Positions 33,369 to 42,797 of a DNA stretch of 64,000 nucleotides are shown here, one piece after another. Origin of the DNA: JAILEN01 sp036723975 (GTDB taxonomy: Bacteria; Bacillota; Clostridia; Lachnospirales; Lachnospiraceae). The stretch spans positions 1-64,000 of the forward strand of contig DAIMGJ010000006.1 of the NCBI GenBank assembly GCA_036723975.1, given 5' to 3'. Both the position numbers and the translations under genes were made by a program. How positions within the stretch are numbered: position 1 is the stretch's first letter; each line of letters opens with the position of its first letter. Below the pieces are notes generated by a model. That model had not been told where the DNA came from. It ran no database searches and worked only from the letters and a program-made list of their open reading frames with translations.

Positions 33369-35291
33369 ATGCCGAAAAAGGATAATTATGGCGCGGAAAG
33401 TATTTCCGTTTTAGAGGGTTTGGAAGCGGTTCGTAAAAGACCCGGTATGTATATTGGTTCTACTTCCAGAAAGGGTTTGAACCATTGCATTTATGAAATC
33501 GTTGATAATGCCGTGGATGAACATTTGGCAGGATATTGCGATACTATCTATGTTACTTTGGAAGCTGACGGAAGCTGTACTGTAGAAGATAACGGACGAG
33601 GTGTTCCTGTAGATATGCACGCAAAGGGAGTTTCTGCAGCGCGTATTGTATTTTCTACGTTACATGCAGGCGGCAAGTTTGGTGACGGAGCTTACAAGAC
33701 TTCCGGTGGTTTGCATGGTGTTGGTTCTTCCGCAGTTAATGCACTTTCTGAATACTTCGATGTTCAGATTTCAAAGGATGGCGCTATTCATCACGACCGT
33801 TATGAAAAGGGTAATCCGGTTGTAAAGCTGGAAAAAGGATTACTTCCTGTTATCGGAAAGACAAAAAAAACCGGTACAAAGATTAATTTCTTACCGGATC
33901 CCACCATTTTTGAAAAGACGAAGTTTAAGGCGGATGAGATTCAGTCCCGTATGCATGAAACTGCATATTTGAATCCGGGCCTTACCATTTACTTTAAGGA
34001 TTTTCGCGGGGATGAACCGGAGGAGATTTGTTACCACGAGCCGGAAGGTATCGTAGGATTTGTAAAAGGCATTAACAAGAACAAAGAAGTATTGCATGAT
34101 GTCATTTCTTTTTCCGGTGAAAGTGATGGAATTCAGGTAGAAATCGCATTCCAGTTTTGCAATGAATTTCATGAAGACATTCTTGGATTCTGTAACAATA
34201 TTTACAACTCCGAGGGTGGTTCTCATATTACCGGATTTAAAACACAATTTACAACGGTTATCAATTCTTATGCAAGAGAACTTGGAATCTTAAAGGATAA
34301 GGATGCCAACTTTACCGGTGCGGACGTACGAAACGGTATGACAGCAGTTATATCCGTAAAGCATCCGGATCCGCGTTTTGAAGGACAGACCAAAACAAAG
34401 CTTGATAACCAGGATGCTGCAAAAGCAACAGCAAAAGTTACCGGCGATCAGATTCAGCTTTACTTTGACCGTAATGTGGAAGTATTAAAGAAGATTATCT
34501 CCTGTGCAGAGCGTGCGGCAAAGATTCGAAAGACGGAGGAAAAAGCAAAGACCAATCTTTTAACCAAACAGAAGTATTCCTTTGATACCAACGGCAAACT
34601 TGCCAATTGCGAGAGCCGTGATGCATCAAAGTGTGAAATCTTTATCGTCGAGGGAGATTCTGCGGGCGGTTCTGCTAAAACAGCCAGAAACCGTATGTAT
34701 CAAGCGATTCTTCCCATTCGAGGAAAAATCTTAAACGTAGAAAAGGCATCTATTGATAAGGTTCTTGCCAATGCGGAGATCAAGACCATGATTAATGCGT
34801 TTGGTTGCGGATTTTCCGAAGGATACGGCAATGACTTTGATATTTCAAAATTGCGTTATGACAAGATTATTATTATGGCCGATGCCGACGTGGATGGTGC
34901 GCATATTTCCACCTTGCTTTTGACCTTATTCTATCGTTTTATGCCGGAACTGATTTACGAAGGCCATGTGTATATTGCTATGCCTCCTTTGTATAAGGCA
35001 ATGCCGAAAAAAGGCGAGGAAGAGTATTTATATGATGACGATGCGTTAGAGCAGTATCGTAAGACCCATGACGGTCCATTTACCTTACAGCGTTACAAAG
35101 GTTTGGGTGAGATGGATGCGGAACAGCTTTGGGAGACGACTCTGGATCCGAAGCGTCGTATCTTAAAGAAAGTTGAAATTGAAGACGGACGCCTTGCAAG
35201 CGACGTTACCGAAATGCTTATGGGAAATGAAGTCCCACCAAGAAAAGCATTTATTTACAAAAACGCCAAAGAAGCGGAATTAGATGTGTAA
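33369..35291 (+). CDS. parE: Type IIA topoisomerase subunit B (topoisomerase IV ParE, GyrB-like)
   Basis: The ATPase subunit of a type II topoisomerase. The 640 residues hold a GHKL ATPase (EIVDNAVDEHLAG, VEDNGRGVPVD, GGLHGVGSSAVNALS), a transducer domain, and a TOPRIM domain with IVEGDSAGGSAK, the metal motif IIMADADVDGAHI and RYKGLGEMD near the end. The ATG at 33369 has AAAGAGGT about 9 nt upstream and matches the family N terminus; the frame extends back to 33303 through the promoter. With the A subunit lacking a GyrA box, topoisomerase IV is favoured over gyrase. This assignment is an inference. Confidence 0.88.
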   Translation: MPKKDNYGAESISVLEGLEAVRKRPGMYIGSTSRKGLNHCIYEIVDNAVDEHLAGYCDTIYVTLEADGSCTVEDNGRGVPVDMHAKGVSAARIVFSTLHAGGKFGDGAYKTSGGLHGVGSSAVNALSEYFDVQISKDGAIHHDRYEKGNPVVKLEKGLLPVIGKTKKTGTKINFLPDPTIFEKTKFKADEIQSRMHETAYLNPGLTIYFKDFRGDEPEEICYHEPEGIVGFVKGINKNKEVLHDVISFSGESDGIQVEIAFQFCNEFHEDILGFCNNIYNSEGGSHITGFKTQFTTVINSYARELGILKDKDANFTGADVRNGMTAVISVKHPDPRFEGQTKTKLDNQDAAKATAKVTGDQIQLYFDRNVEVLKKIISCAERAAKIRKTEEKAKTNLLTKQKYSFDTNGKLANCESRDASKCEIFIVEGDSAGGSAKTARNRMYQAILPIRGKILNVEKASIDKVLANAEIKTMINAFGCGFSEGYGNDFDISKLRYDKIIIMADADVDGAHISTLLLTLFYRFMPELIYEGHVYIAMPPLYKAMPKKGEEEYLYDDDALEQYRKTHDGPFTLQRYKGLGEMDAEQLWETTLDPKRRILKKVEIEDGRLASDVTEMLMGNEVPPRKAFIYKNAKEAELDV

Positions 35292-35307
35292 TTAGGAGTT
35301 ATAGAAT

Positions 35308-37548
35308 ATGCCAGAAGCAAAAGAACAAATACTACAGATGGAATATTCCGAAATCATGCAAAAGTCGTATATCGACTATGCGATGAGTGTTATTGTATCC
35401 CGTGCATTGCCGGATGTTCGAGACGGATTAAAGCCGGTACAAAGACGTGTGCTTTATGATATGCATGAACTTGGAGTAAAATCAGACGGACCTTTCCGTA
35501 AATCGGCGCGTATTGTCGGAGATACCATGGGTAAATATCATCCACACGGAGATTCTTCCATCTATGAATCTTTAGTGGTTATGAGTCAGGACTTTAAAAA
35601 AGGAATGCCACTTGTAGACGGTCACGGAAACTTTGGCTCCATCGAAGGCGACGGCGCCGCTGCCATGCGTTATACCGAAGCAAGACTTCAGAAGATTACG
35701 GAAGAAGCTTATCTTGCAGACCTGGATAAAGATGTTGTGGATTTTGTACCTAACTTTGATGAAACAGAAAAAGAACCAAGCGTTCTTCCTGTGCGTGTGC
35801 CAAACATCCTTGTAAATGGTGCGGACGGTATTGCTGTAGGTATGGCAACCTCCATTCCGACCCATAATCTGGGTGAAGTGATTGATGGCGTTATTGCCTA
35901 CATGAAAAACCCGGACATCAATACAGAGCAGATGATGGAATACATTCCGGGACCGGACTTTCCAACCGGAGGTATTGTCACAAATAAAGATGAACTCCAT
36001 GCTATTTATTCCACCGGATCCGGTAAGATTAAACTTCGTGGAAAAGTGGAAGTGGAAAACCTTAAGGGCGGAAGGGTTCAGGTAGTAATTACCGAGATTC
36101 CGTATACTATGATCGGTGCCAATATAGGTAAGTTTTTAAATGATATTTTTGCATTGGCCGAGAATAAGCTTACCAATGATATTGTTGATATTTCCAACCA
36201 GTCTTCAAAAGAAGGCATCCGTATCGTTATTGAATTAAAGAAGGGTGCGGATGTTGATTATTTTTTAAATCTTTTATACAAGAAGACCCGTTTGGAGGAT
36301 ACCTTCGGTGTAAACATGCTTGCTGTTTGCAACGGAAGACCGGAGACTTTGGGATTGGTTCCCATTATCCGTCATCACGTGGACTTCCAGTACGAACTCT
36401 GCCGCAGAAAGTATACGACACTTCTTGCGAAAGAACGTGAAAAGAAGGAAGTTCAGGAAGGATTGATTAAGGCTTGTGATGTCATTGATTTAATTATCGA
36501 AATTTTACGCGGATCAAAGTCTATTGCGGATGCAAGAGATTGTTTGATCAACGGAAATACCGAGCATATCAAATTTAAGTCAGAGCAGTCCCAAAAAGAT
36601 GCGGCGATGCTTCATTTTACCGAACGTCAGGCAAAAGCAATTTTGGAGATGCGTCTTTATAAATTAATCGGATTGGAAATTGAAGCTCTTCGTGCACAGT
36701 ATGAAGAAACCATGCAAAAGATTTCCGATTATACCGAAATTCTGGAAAAGAAAGCGGTAATGGCAAAGGTCATTATCAAAGATTTAAAGCAGTTTAAGAA
36801 GGATTATGCCAAAGAGCGTAAGACTGTGATTGATAATGTTGCGGAAGCAGTTGTGGAAGAAAAGCCAATCGAAGAAATCGATGTGGCAGTATTGGTTGAT
36901 CGTTTTGCTTACGCCAGAGTCGTTGATATGCCGACCTATGAGCGCAATAAAGAAACAGCAGAAGCGGAATGCAAAAAGATTATCTTCTGCAAAAATGTAG
37001 ATAAGATTTTTGCTTTTACGGAACAGGGTCAGCAGTACATGATTAAAGTCTTGGATTTACCTTTTGGTAAATTCAGAGATAAAGGCCTTCCGGTAGATAA
37101 TGTTTCCAAGTTTGATGCATCGAAAGACCATATATTGTTTATGGATGCTATGCCAAATCTCCTTGGAAAGAAATTGGTATTTGGTACACAAAGTGGTATG
37201 ATTAAATTGGTAGCGGGCGAAGAGTTTGACGTTACCAGAAAACAGTCTCAGGCCACAAAACTGGCAGATGGAGATAAAGTATTGTGCGTTGGATTAGTGG
37301 AGACGGACGATACACTTGTAATGCAGTCAAAGAATAATTTCTTCCTACGAATTGATGCAGCCACAATTCCGGAAAAGAAGAAGCCGGCAGTTGGTGTAAG
37401 AGGAATGAAACTGGATAAGAAGGATGAAATGGCCGGTATTTATTTGGTTCACAGCGGAGAAGATGTAAGTGTGGAAGTTAAAGGAAAGAAAGTCTTGCTT
37501 AAGAATCTTCACATCGGAAATCGTGATACCAAGGGAACCAAGCGATAA
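35308..37548 (+). CDS. parC: Type IIA topoisomerase subunit A (topoisomerase IV ParC, GyrA-like)
   Basis: The DNA-cleaving subunit, 746 residues. The active-site tyrosine is Tyr122 in AAMRYTEARL. The quinolone region GKYHPHGDSSIYESLV has Ser83 and Glu87, the sensitive-type residues. The winged-helix, tower and coiled-coil regions are complete (IEILRGSKSIADAR, FTERQAKAILEMRLYKL). The C-terminal beta-pinwheel (about 530-745) is short and I see no GyrA box (QRRGGKG), which argues for decatenation rather than negative supercoiling. It lies 16 bp after parE in one operon. Confidence 0.88.
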   Translation: MPEAKEQILQMEYSEIMQKSYIDYAMSVIVSRALPDVRDGLKPVQRRVLYDMHELGVKSDGPFRKSARIVGDTMGKYHPHGDSSIYESLVVMSQDFKKGMPLVDGHGNFGSIEGDGAAAMRYTEARLQKITEEAYLADLDKDVVDFVPNFDETEKEPSVLPVRVPNILVNGADGIAVGMATSIPTHNLGEVIDGVIAYMKNPDINTEQMMEYIPGPDFPTGGIVTNKDELHAIYSTGSGKIKLRGKVEVENLKGGRVQVVITEIPYTMIGANIGKFLNDIFALAENKLTNDIVDISNQSSKEGIRIVIELKKGADVDYFLNLLYKKTRLEDTFGVNMLAVCNGRPETLGLVPIIRHHVDFQYELCRRKYTTLLAKEREKKEVQEGLIKACDVIDLIIEILRGSKSIADARDCLINGNTEHIKFKSEQSQKDAAMLHFTERQAKAILEMRLYKLIGLEIEALRAQYEETMQKISDYTEILEKKAVMAKVIIKDLKQFKKDYAKERKTVIDNVAEAVVEEKPIEEIDVAVLVDRFAYARVVDMPTYERNKETAEAECKKIIFCKNVDKIFAFTEQGQQYMIKVLDLPFGKFRDKGLPVDNVSKFDASKDHILFMDAMPNLLGKKLVFGTQSGMIKLVAGEEFDVTRKQSQATKLADGDKVLCVGLVETDDTLVMQSKNNFFLRIDAATIPEKKKPAVGVRGMKLDKKDEMAGIYLVHSGEDVSVEVKGKKVLLKNLHIGNRDTKGTKR

Positions 37549-37588
37549 GGCAATAAACAAATCCTGTGGATTATGAGGGGGACTTTCT

Positions 37589-38431
37589 ATGAACAAGAAT
37601 GAAAGTAAAACTGCAAAACTAAATTCAAACTTTACGGGCATGATGGCGGTTGTGATGTTATCCGTTTTGTTTATCGTCATTGGTGTGGTGATGTATGCGT
37701 ATCCCGATATGCAGCTTAAAAATTTCACTTATGTGATAAGCGGCTTTTTCCTTGTGGGAGGTGCTTGGGAAGTTTGCAGATATTTTTTAAAAGAAGAATA
37801 TCGAAATGTTGCCAATTATGATTTTTCAGCCGGAGTATTGCTTTTGATCATTGGATGTATCTCCATTATGAAAGAAGTGGCATTTACCGAGCGAATTTAC
37901 TTGCTTCTGGGAGCGCTTGCTTTGGTTCAGGGAATCATTTTGGTGCAGTACACCATTGATATGGTGGCATTAAAGTCTTCTTTTTGGAGTTTGATGCTGA
38001 TTCTTGCAGCAGCTCAAATTGCGTTATCGGTTTGTATATTGCTTGATATGGGTGGATACTTTTCCGAACCGAACTGGGTATTATTCGGCTCTTTGTTTGT
38101 ATCCGGTATAATCGGGCTTTTGTCCTTGTTTGTTGTGGCGCTTCGAATCCGAAGATTCGAGCAATCCGAGGTGAAACATAAACTTCGGGAATTGGAAGAT
38201 GATTTTACAGACTATCTGCCAAAAGAAAAGGGTGGAAGTGAGGATTATTTCGAAGATTCTTATTTTTCGAATACGAAGAATAAGGAAGATTATTTTGAGG
38301 ATGAAGGAATTGAGGATGATGAGCCTGAGGTGGATACATCATCCTTGAAACAAAAGATTCTCTCACTGAAATCCAACCGAAAGAGAAAAGAGAATAACGA
38401 CTCTATTTTTGAGGATGAGGAAGTTATGTAA
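37589..38431 (+). CDS. DUF308/HdeD-like membrane protein with acidic C-terminal tail
   Basis: A 280-residue protein of unknown function. About six membrane segments lie between residues 18 and 190 (for example MAVVMLSVLFIVIGVVMYAY and SAGVLLLIIGCISIM), resembling the HdeD/DUF308 repeat. The cytosolic tail (about 195-280) is strongly acidic with repeated EDYFED motifs, then basic (KSNRKRK). GAGGGGG precedes the ATG. It is 40 bp after parC with no terminator between, so it is probably at the end of that operon; a terminator follows. Confidence 0.75.
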   Translation: MNKNESKTAKLNSNFTGMMAVVMLSVLFIVIGVVMYAYPDMQLKNFTYVISGFFLVGGAWEVCRYFLKEEYRNVANYDFSAGVLLLIIGCISIMKEVAFTERIYLLLGALALVQGIILVQYTIDMVALKSSFWSLMLILAAAQIALSVCILLDMGGYFSEPNWVLFGSLFVSGIIGLLSLFVVALRIRRFEQSEVKHKLRELEDDFTDYLPKEKGGSEDYFEDSYFSNTKNKEDYFEDEGIEDDEPEVDTSSLKQKILSLKSNRKRKENNDSIFEDEEVM

Positions 38432-38437
38432 GATTTT

Positions 38438-38465
38438 GGGAAGTGAGGTTTCACTTCCCTTTTTT
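38438..38465 (+). terminator. Terminator after the DUF308-like gene
   Basis: GGGAAGTGA and TCACTTCCC pair around a short loop, followed by T6. Confidence 0.9.
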
Positions 38466-38481
38466 GTTTGGAGGGTATGTT

Positions 38482-39654
38482 ATGGCTAATATTTGTGATT
38501 ATATTGATTGGAGAGGCGATATTCCTTTTGAGGTTGCACCCTTTAACGATGTGGACAATCTGATTTTATCAGAGCTGGTGTATTCGGATTTTGGCGGTAT
38601 TGTGCCAAAGGGATTTCACCGTACCATAACGATAGCAAAAGCCAGAGAAAAGTTTTTTGAAAAATATACGGAAAAAGAAATCATGAATCAGGTTTCCACC
38701 GTAAAGATTGCCCCCTTTTTGATGAAGCATATGGAGGGAACTGTCCGATTCGATAACATAAAGCTTTGCGGCTACGTAAATGAGATTTCCAATGAGGATC
38801 AGGTACAATTTTCCGTAATGACCTGCATTTTACCGGACAATACCGTTTATGTGGCATTTCGCGGTACGGATAATTCTTTGATTGGCTGGAAAGAAGACTT
38901 TAATATGAGTTTTGTCTATGAGACACCCGGCCAAATGAATGCAGCTAAATATCTAAATGAACATTTTAGTGAAGAATCAAGGCCGATACGTGTGGGAGGA
39001 CACTCCAAGGGTGGAAACTTCTCGGTGTTTGCCGCCGCTTTTTGTGATAAAAAGATTCAAGACAAGATTATTGCTGTGTACTCCAATGATGGGCCGGGGT
39101 TCCGAAAAGAGGTTTTGGATGCTCCCGGATATAAGAGAATTCTTCCGAAGGTAATATCCACGTTGCCGGAAGATTCTTTGGTTGGCGTACTTTTGGGCAA
39201 TGAGTATCAGAATCGATTTGTAAAAAGTGATAAGTCCGGAGGTGTGAACCAGCATAACGGATTTACCTGGCAAGTGACAAAAAACGGCTTTGAATATGTG
39301 GAGAATCAAGGTGAGAATTCTTTGATTATGGAGGATTCCTTAAAACTCTGGCTTTCGGATTTGGATGATGATAAGAGAAAGAGATTTGTAGATCTTTTGT
39401 TTGATACATTAATGGCTTCCGGAGCAAATACTATGGATGATATTGTTGCTCATGGCTTAAAATCCATAACCGAAGGATTTAAACAGTTTAATGATGCTAC
39501 AGAAGAAGACAAGAAGCTGTTTATGGAGATATTTAAGAGGCTTGCAAGTAGTATTCGAGTATCTGCAACCAATCGTTACAAACAAAAAATAACATCGAAT
39601 ATTAAGGACTTTGTCAGTGGTTTTATTGAGACGCAACCGGATGTAGAAGTTTAA
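38482..39654 (+). CDS. Mbeg1-like (DUF2974) alpha/beta-hydrolase family protein
   Basis: A 390-residue protein with lipase-like signatures: VYVAFRGTDNSLIGWKEDF, then GGHSKGGNFSVFAAA with a G-x-S-x-G nucleophile elbow, then IIAVYSNDGPGF. This matches the Mbeg1-like/DUF2974 family, whose members are putative serine hydrolases of unknown substrate. The C-terminal ~120 residues are helical and not recognised. The ATG at 38482 has GGAGGG 6 nt upstream; the frame extends back to 38443 through the preceding terminator. It may depend on read-through, as no clear promoter is seen. Confidence 0.8.
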   Translation: MANICDYIDWRGDIPFEVAPFNDVDNLILSELVYSDFGGIVPKGFHRTITIAKAREKFFEKYTEKEIMNQVSTVKIAPFLMKHMEGTVRFDNIKLCGYVNEISNEDQVQFSVMTCILPDNTVYVAFRGTDNSLIGWKEDFNMSFVYETPGQMNAAKYLNEHFSEESRPIRVGGHSKGGNFSVFAAAFCDKKIQDKIIAVYSNDGPGFRKEVLDAPGYKRILPKVISTLPEDSLVGVLLGNEYQNRFVKSDKSGGVNQHNGFTWQVTKNGFEYVENQGENSLIMEDSLKLWLSDLDDDKRKRFVDLLFDTLMASGANTMDDIVAHGLKSITEGFKQFNDATEEDKKLFMEIFKRLASSIRVSATNRYKQKITSNIKDFVSGFIETQPDVEV

Positions 39655-39663
39655 AATAACGTC

Positions 39664-39691
39664 TTGCATTTTATATTTTGAGTGTTATAAT
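39664..39691 (+). promoter_or_regulatory. groESL promoter
   Basis: TTGCAT (39664-39669), 16 bp, perfect TATAAT (39686-39691), followed closely by the CIRCE element. Confidence 0.8.
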
Positions 39692-39702
39692 AATCATTGT
39701 GA

Positions 39703-39729
39703 TTAGCACTAGACGACGATGAGTGCTAA
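39703..39729. promoter_or_regulatory. CIRCE element (HrcA operator)
   Basis: The arms TTAGCACTA (39703-39711) and GAGTGCTAA (39721-39729) are separated by exactly 9 nt. Only the last base of the left arm departs from the TTAGCACTC consensus. It lies at the transcription start of groESL, so HrcA repression is expected. Confidence 0.95.
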
Positions 39730-39758
39730 TAATTCAAAAATTAAGGAGGGATACTGAA

Positions 39759-40043
39759 ATGAAGTTAGTACCTTTATTTGATCGTGTTGTTTTAAAACAG
39801 TTAGAAGCTGAAGAAACTACAAAATCTGGAATTATTTTGGCATCTTCCGCACAGGAAAAACCACAGGAAGCAGAAGTTATCGCTGTTGGACCGGGTGGAA
39901 TGGTTGACGGTAAGGAATGTGCTATGCAGGTAAAAGCCGGACAGAAGGTTATTTATTCGAAATATGCCGGTACAGATGTAAAGTTGGACGGAGAAGATTA
40001 CATCATTGTTCGTCAGAGCGACATCTTAGCTGTTGTAGAATAA
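39759..40043 (+). CDS. groES: Co-chaperonin GroES
   Basis: A 94-residue lid of the GroEL chamber. MKLVPLFDRVVLKQLEAEETTKSGIILA starts the protein. The mobile loop is TTKSGII and the C terminus reads DGEDYIIVRQSDILAVVE. The ATG at 39759 has AAGGAGGG upstream; the open frame back to 39723 crosses CIRCE and is rejected. It is transcribed with groEL, 31 bp downstream, under HrcA/CIRCE control. Confidence 0.97.
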   Translation: MKLVPLFDRVVLKQLEAEETTKSGIILASSAQEKPQEAEVIAVGPGGMVDGKECAMQVKAGQKVIYSKYAGTDVKLDGEDYIIVRQSDILAVVE

Positions 40044-40074
40044 GTTTTTCACTATAGAAAAGAGGTAGATTATT

Positions 40075-41700
40075 ATGGCAAAAGAGATTAAATACGGTGC
40101 AGAAGCAAGAGCTGCATTGGAATCCGGTGTTGACCAGTTGGCAAATACCGTTCGTGTTACAATCGGACCAAAAGGAAGAAACGTTGTACTTGATAAGTCT
40201 TACGGCGCACCGTTAATCACCAACGATGGCGTTACCATTGCAAAAGAAATCGAACTTAAAGATCCTTTTGAAAATATGGGCGCACAGCTTGTTAAGGAAG
40301 TCGCTACAAAGACAAATGATGTTGCAGGTGATGGTACCACAACCGCTACGGTATTGGCACAGGCAATGATTAAAGAGGGAATGAAAAACCTTGCTGCAGG
40401 TGCAAATCCTATCGTTTTACGTAAGGGAATGAAGAAGGCTACCGATAAGGCTGTAGAAGCACTTGTTTCTATGTCTGAAAAGGTAAATTCAAAGGATCAG
40501 ATTGCTAAGGTTGCTTCTATTTCCGCAGGAAATGAAGAAGTTGGTGAGATGGTAGCTGATGCTATGGAAAAGGTTTCCAATGATGGTGTTATCACTATCG
40601 AAGAATCTAAGACCATGCAGACAGAGCTTGACCTTGTAGAAGGTATGCAGTTTGACCGTGGATATATTTCCGCATATATGGCTACCGATATGGACAAGAT
40701 GGAAGCCGTTTTGGATGATCCTTATATCCTTATTACCGACAAGAAGATTTCCAATATTCAGGAGATTCTTCCGATATTGGAGCAGATTGTTCAGTCCGGC
40801 TCAAAGCTTTTGATTATCGCAGAGGATGTAGAGGGTGAGGCACTTACCACTTTAATTCTTAATAAATTACGCGGAACTTTTAATGTTGTTGCAGTTAAGG
40901 CTCCGGGATATGGCGACAGAAGAAAAGAAATGCTTCAGGATATTGCAATCCTTACAGGTGGTCGAGTGATTTCCGAGGAAGTTGGTCTGGAACTTAAAGA
41001 CACAACCATGGAACAGCTTGGACGTGCAAAGAGCGTTAAGGTTCAGAAAGAAAACACTGTTATTGTTGACGGTGAAGGTTCTAAAGCTGATATCGATGCT
41101 CGTGTTGCTCAGATTCGCACTCAGATTGAAGAAACCACATCTGAATTTGATAAAGAAAAACTTCAGGAAAGACTTGCCAAGTTGGCAGGCGGTGTTGCTG
41201 TCATCCGTGTTGGTGCAGCTACCGAGACAGAGATGAAAGAAGCAAAACTTCGTATGGAAGATGCTTTAAATGCTACTCGTGCAGCAGTTGAAGAAGGTAT
41301 CATTTCCGGTGGTGGTTCTGCTTACATCCACGCTTCAAAAGAAGTTGCAAAGCTTGCTGATACATTGGAAGGTGATGAGAAGACCGGTGCCAACGTAATC
41401 TTAAAGGCTTTGGAAGCTCCGTTATTCTACATCGCAGCAAATGCCGGACTTGAAGGTAGCGTTATTATTAACAAGGTTCGTGAAGAAAAAGTTGGTATGG
41501 GATTTGATGCATACAAGGAAGAGTATGTAGATATGGTGAAATCCGGAATCTTAGATCCTGTAAAGGTTACACGTTCTGCATTACAGAACGCTTGCTCTGT
41601 AGCATCTACACTTCTTACAACAGAATCTGTTGTAGCAGATATTAAGGAGCCTGAACCTGCTATGCCTGCAGGTGCACCTGGCATGGGTGGGATGTATTAA
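40075..41700 (+). CDS. groEL: Chaperonin GroEL
   Basis: A 60-kDa ATP-dependent folding chamber. The 541 residues include the ATP-binding VTIGPKGRNVVLDKSYGAPLITNDGVTIAKEIEL and DVAGDGTTTATVLAQ, the chaperonin signature ALNATRAAVEEGIISGGG, and a Gly/Met-rich C terminus (GAPGMGGMY). AAGAGG precedes the ATG. It is the end of the groESL operon. The 3' region starts a multi-hairpin cluster whose first T-flanked hairpin should terminate transcription. Confidence 0.97.
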   Translation: MAKEIKYGAEARAALESGVDQLANTVRVTIGPKGRNVVLDKSYGAPLITNDGVTIAKEIELKDPFENMGAQLVKEVATKTNDVAGDGTTTATVLAQAMIKEGMKNLAAGANPIVLRKGMKKATDKAVEALVSMSEKVNSKDQIAKVASISAGNEEVGEMVADAMEKVSNDGVITIEESKTMQTELDLVEGMQFDRGYISAYMATDMDKMEAVLDDPYILITDKKISNIQEILPILEQIVQSGSKLLIIAEDVEGEALTTLILNKLRGTFNVVAVKAPGYGDRRKEMLQDIAILTGGRVISEEVGLELKDTTMEQLGRAKSVKVQKENTVIVDGEGSKADIDARVAQIRTQIEETTSEFDKEKLQERLAKLAGGVAVIRVGAATETEMKEAKLRMEDALNATRAAVEEGIISGGGSAYIHASKEVAKLADTLEGDEKTGANVILKALEAPLFYIAANAGLEGSVIINKVREEKVGMGFDAYKEEYVDMVKSGILDPVKVTRSALQNACSVASTLLTTESVVADIKEPEPAMPAGAPGMGGMY

Positions 41701-41703
41701 AGC

Positions 41704-41849
41704 TACGAGCCGAGTATAGAAAACAAAGGAATCCCTGCTCCGTAAATTTATTTACGGGAGTGGGGATTTTTTTGTTTTCGTATATTGGGCGACAGCCCAA
41801 TATGAAAAAGAATTCGTATGAAATACGAATTCTTTGAATACGGCTCGTA
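41704..41849 (+). repeat. Cloverleaf-like three-hairpin cluster after groEL
   Basis: An outer stem (41704-41717 with 41838-41849, core TACGAGCCG/CGGCTCGTA) encloses three hairpins. The first is ATCCCTGCTCCGTAAA against TTTACGGGAGTGGGGAT, followed by T7, a good groEL terminator. The second is ATATTGGGC-GACA-GCCCAATAT. The third is AAAGAATTCGTAT-GAA-ATACGAATTCTTT. No gene is present. Beyond termination, the ordered set is unexplained; compare the cluster between fliE and fliF. Confidence 0.7.
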
Positions 41850-41873
41850 ATAATATTTGCGAAGCTAAAAACA

Positions 41874-41902
41874 TTGCATAAAACCGTCGCTTTTGGTACA
41901 TT
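41874..41902 (+). promoter_or_regulatory. proB operon promoter
   Basis: TTGCAT (41874-41879), 17 bp, TACATT (41897-41902). Confidence 0.55.
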
Positions 41903-41947
41903 ATAGTGAGAAAAAAGAAACATTGATTATTTGATTTTGGGTGATTT

Positions 41948-42793
41948 ATGAAAAATATGAATTTTTCAAAAAAGAAGCGAGTCGTTGTTAAAATCGGTTC
42001 AAATTCTTTGGTACACAAAAAGACCGGAATGCTTGATTATATCAAGTTGGAAAAGCTGGTGCGTGAGGTTTGTGATTTAAGAAATCGTGGACTCGATGTA
42101 TGTCTGGTATCTTCCGGAGCCATTGCGGTAGGTCGTCAGACATTAGGGTATAAGACGAAACCACGTGAAATGGCACTTCGTCAGGCTTTAGCCTCTGTGG
42201 GACAGGCCAGACTAATGAGTGTGTACCAGACCTACTTTTCACAGTACAATCAGAATTGCGGGCAGGTTCTTATGACCAAAAACACAATGCTTGATAATGT
42301 TTCCAGAAAGAATGCACAAAACACTTTTGAGAAACTGTTTGAGCTTGGAGTGATTCCGGTTGTAAATGCCAATGATACGGTATCTACTTACGAAATCCAG
42401 TTCGGTGATAACGATACCTTGGCTGCAGTTGTAACTTCTTTGGTGGGAGCGGATCTTTTGATTTTGCTTTCCGATATTGACGGGCTTTATACGTCAGATC
42501 CAAAGAAGGATTCGGAAGCACAGTTGATCGGCTATGTGGACAGCATCGATGACAATCTGATGTCTATGGCATCTTCCGAACCCGGAAGTTCCATCGGAAC
42601 CGGTGGTATGACCACAAAGATTCGTGCCGCTCAGATTGCGGGTAAAAGCGGTGCGGATATGATTATTGCAAATGGTGCAGATGTTTCTGTTTTGCATGAA
42701 ATCTTTGAAGGACAGTTTGTTGGGACGTTTTTTAAGGGGCATAAAGATATCGATTTTGATATTTTAGATGTGATTGAAGAGGAAATTGGGTGA
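41948..42793 (+). CDS. proB: Glutamate 5-kinase (short form, no PUA domain)
   Basis: The first step of proline synthesis, ATP-dependent phosphorylation of glutamate. The 281 residues form an amino-acid-kinase fold: VVVKIGSNSLV, CLVSSGAIAVGRQTLG, VVNANDTVSTYEIQFGDNDTLAAVVT, LLILLSDIDGLYTSDP and GTGGMTTKIRAAQIAGKSG. It ends without the C-terminal PUA domain of the E. coli enzyme, as in several Firmicutes. proA is not adjacent. GGTGA lies before the ATG; a second ATG at 41957 is possible. It is the first gene of an operon running to ruvB. Confidence 0.93.
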   Translation: MKNMNFSKKKRVVVKIGSNSLVHKKTGMLDYIKLEKLVREVCDLRNRGLDVCLVSSGAIAVGRQTLGYKTKPREMALRQALASVGQARLMSVYQTYFSQYNQNCGQVLMTKNTMLDNVSRKNAQNTFEKLFELGVIPVVNANDTVSTYEIQFGDNDTLAAVVTSLVGADLLILLSDIDGLYTSDPKKDSEAQLIGYVDSIDDNLMSMASSEPGSSIGTGGMTTKIRAAQIAGKSGADMIIANGADVSVLHEIFEGQFVGTFFKGHKDIDFDILDVIEEEIG

Positions 42794-42797
42794 GTAT

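Noticed and set aside
33369..37548. Assignment of the pair as DNA gyrase (gyrB-gyrA)
   Set aside because: The A subunit is short (746 residues) and no GyrA box was found, so topoisomerase IV is preferred. A genome-wide search for a second pair would settle it.
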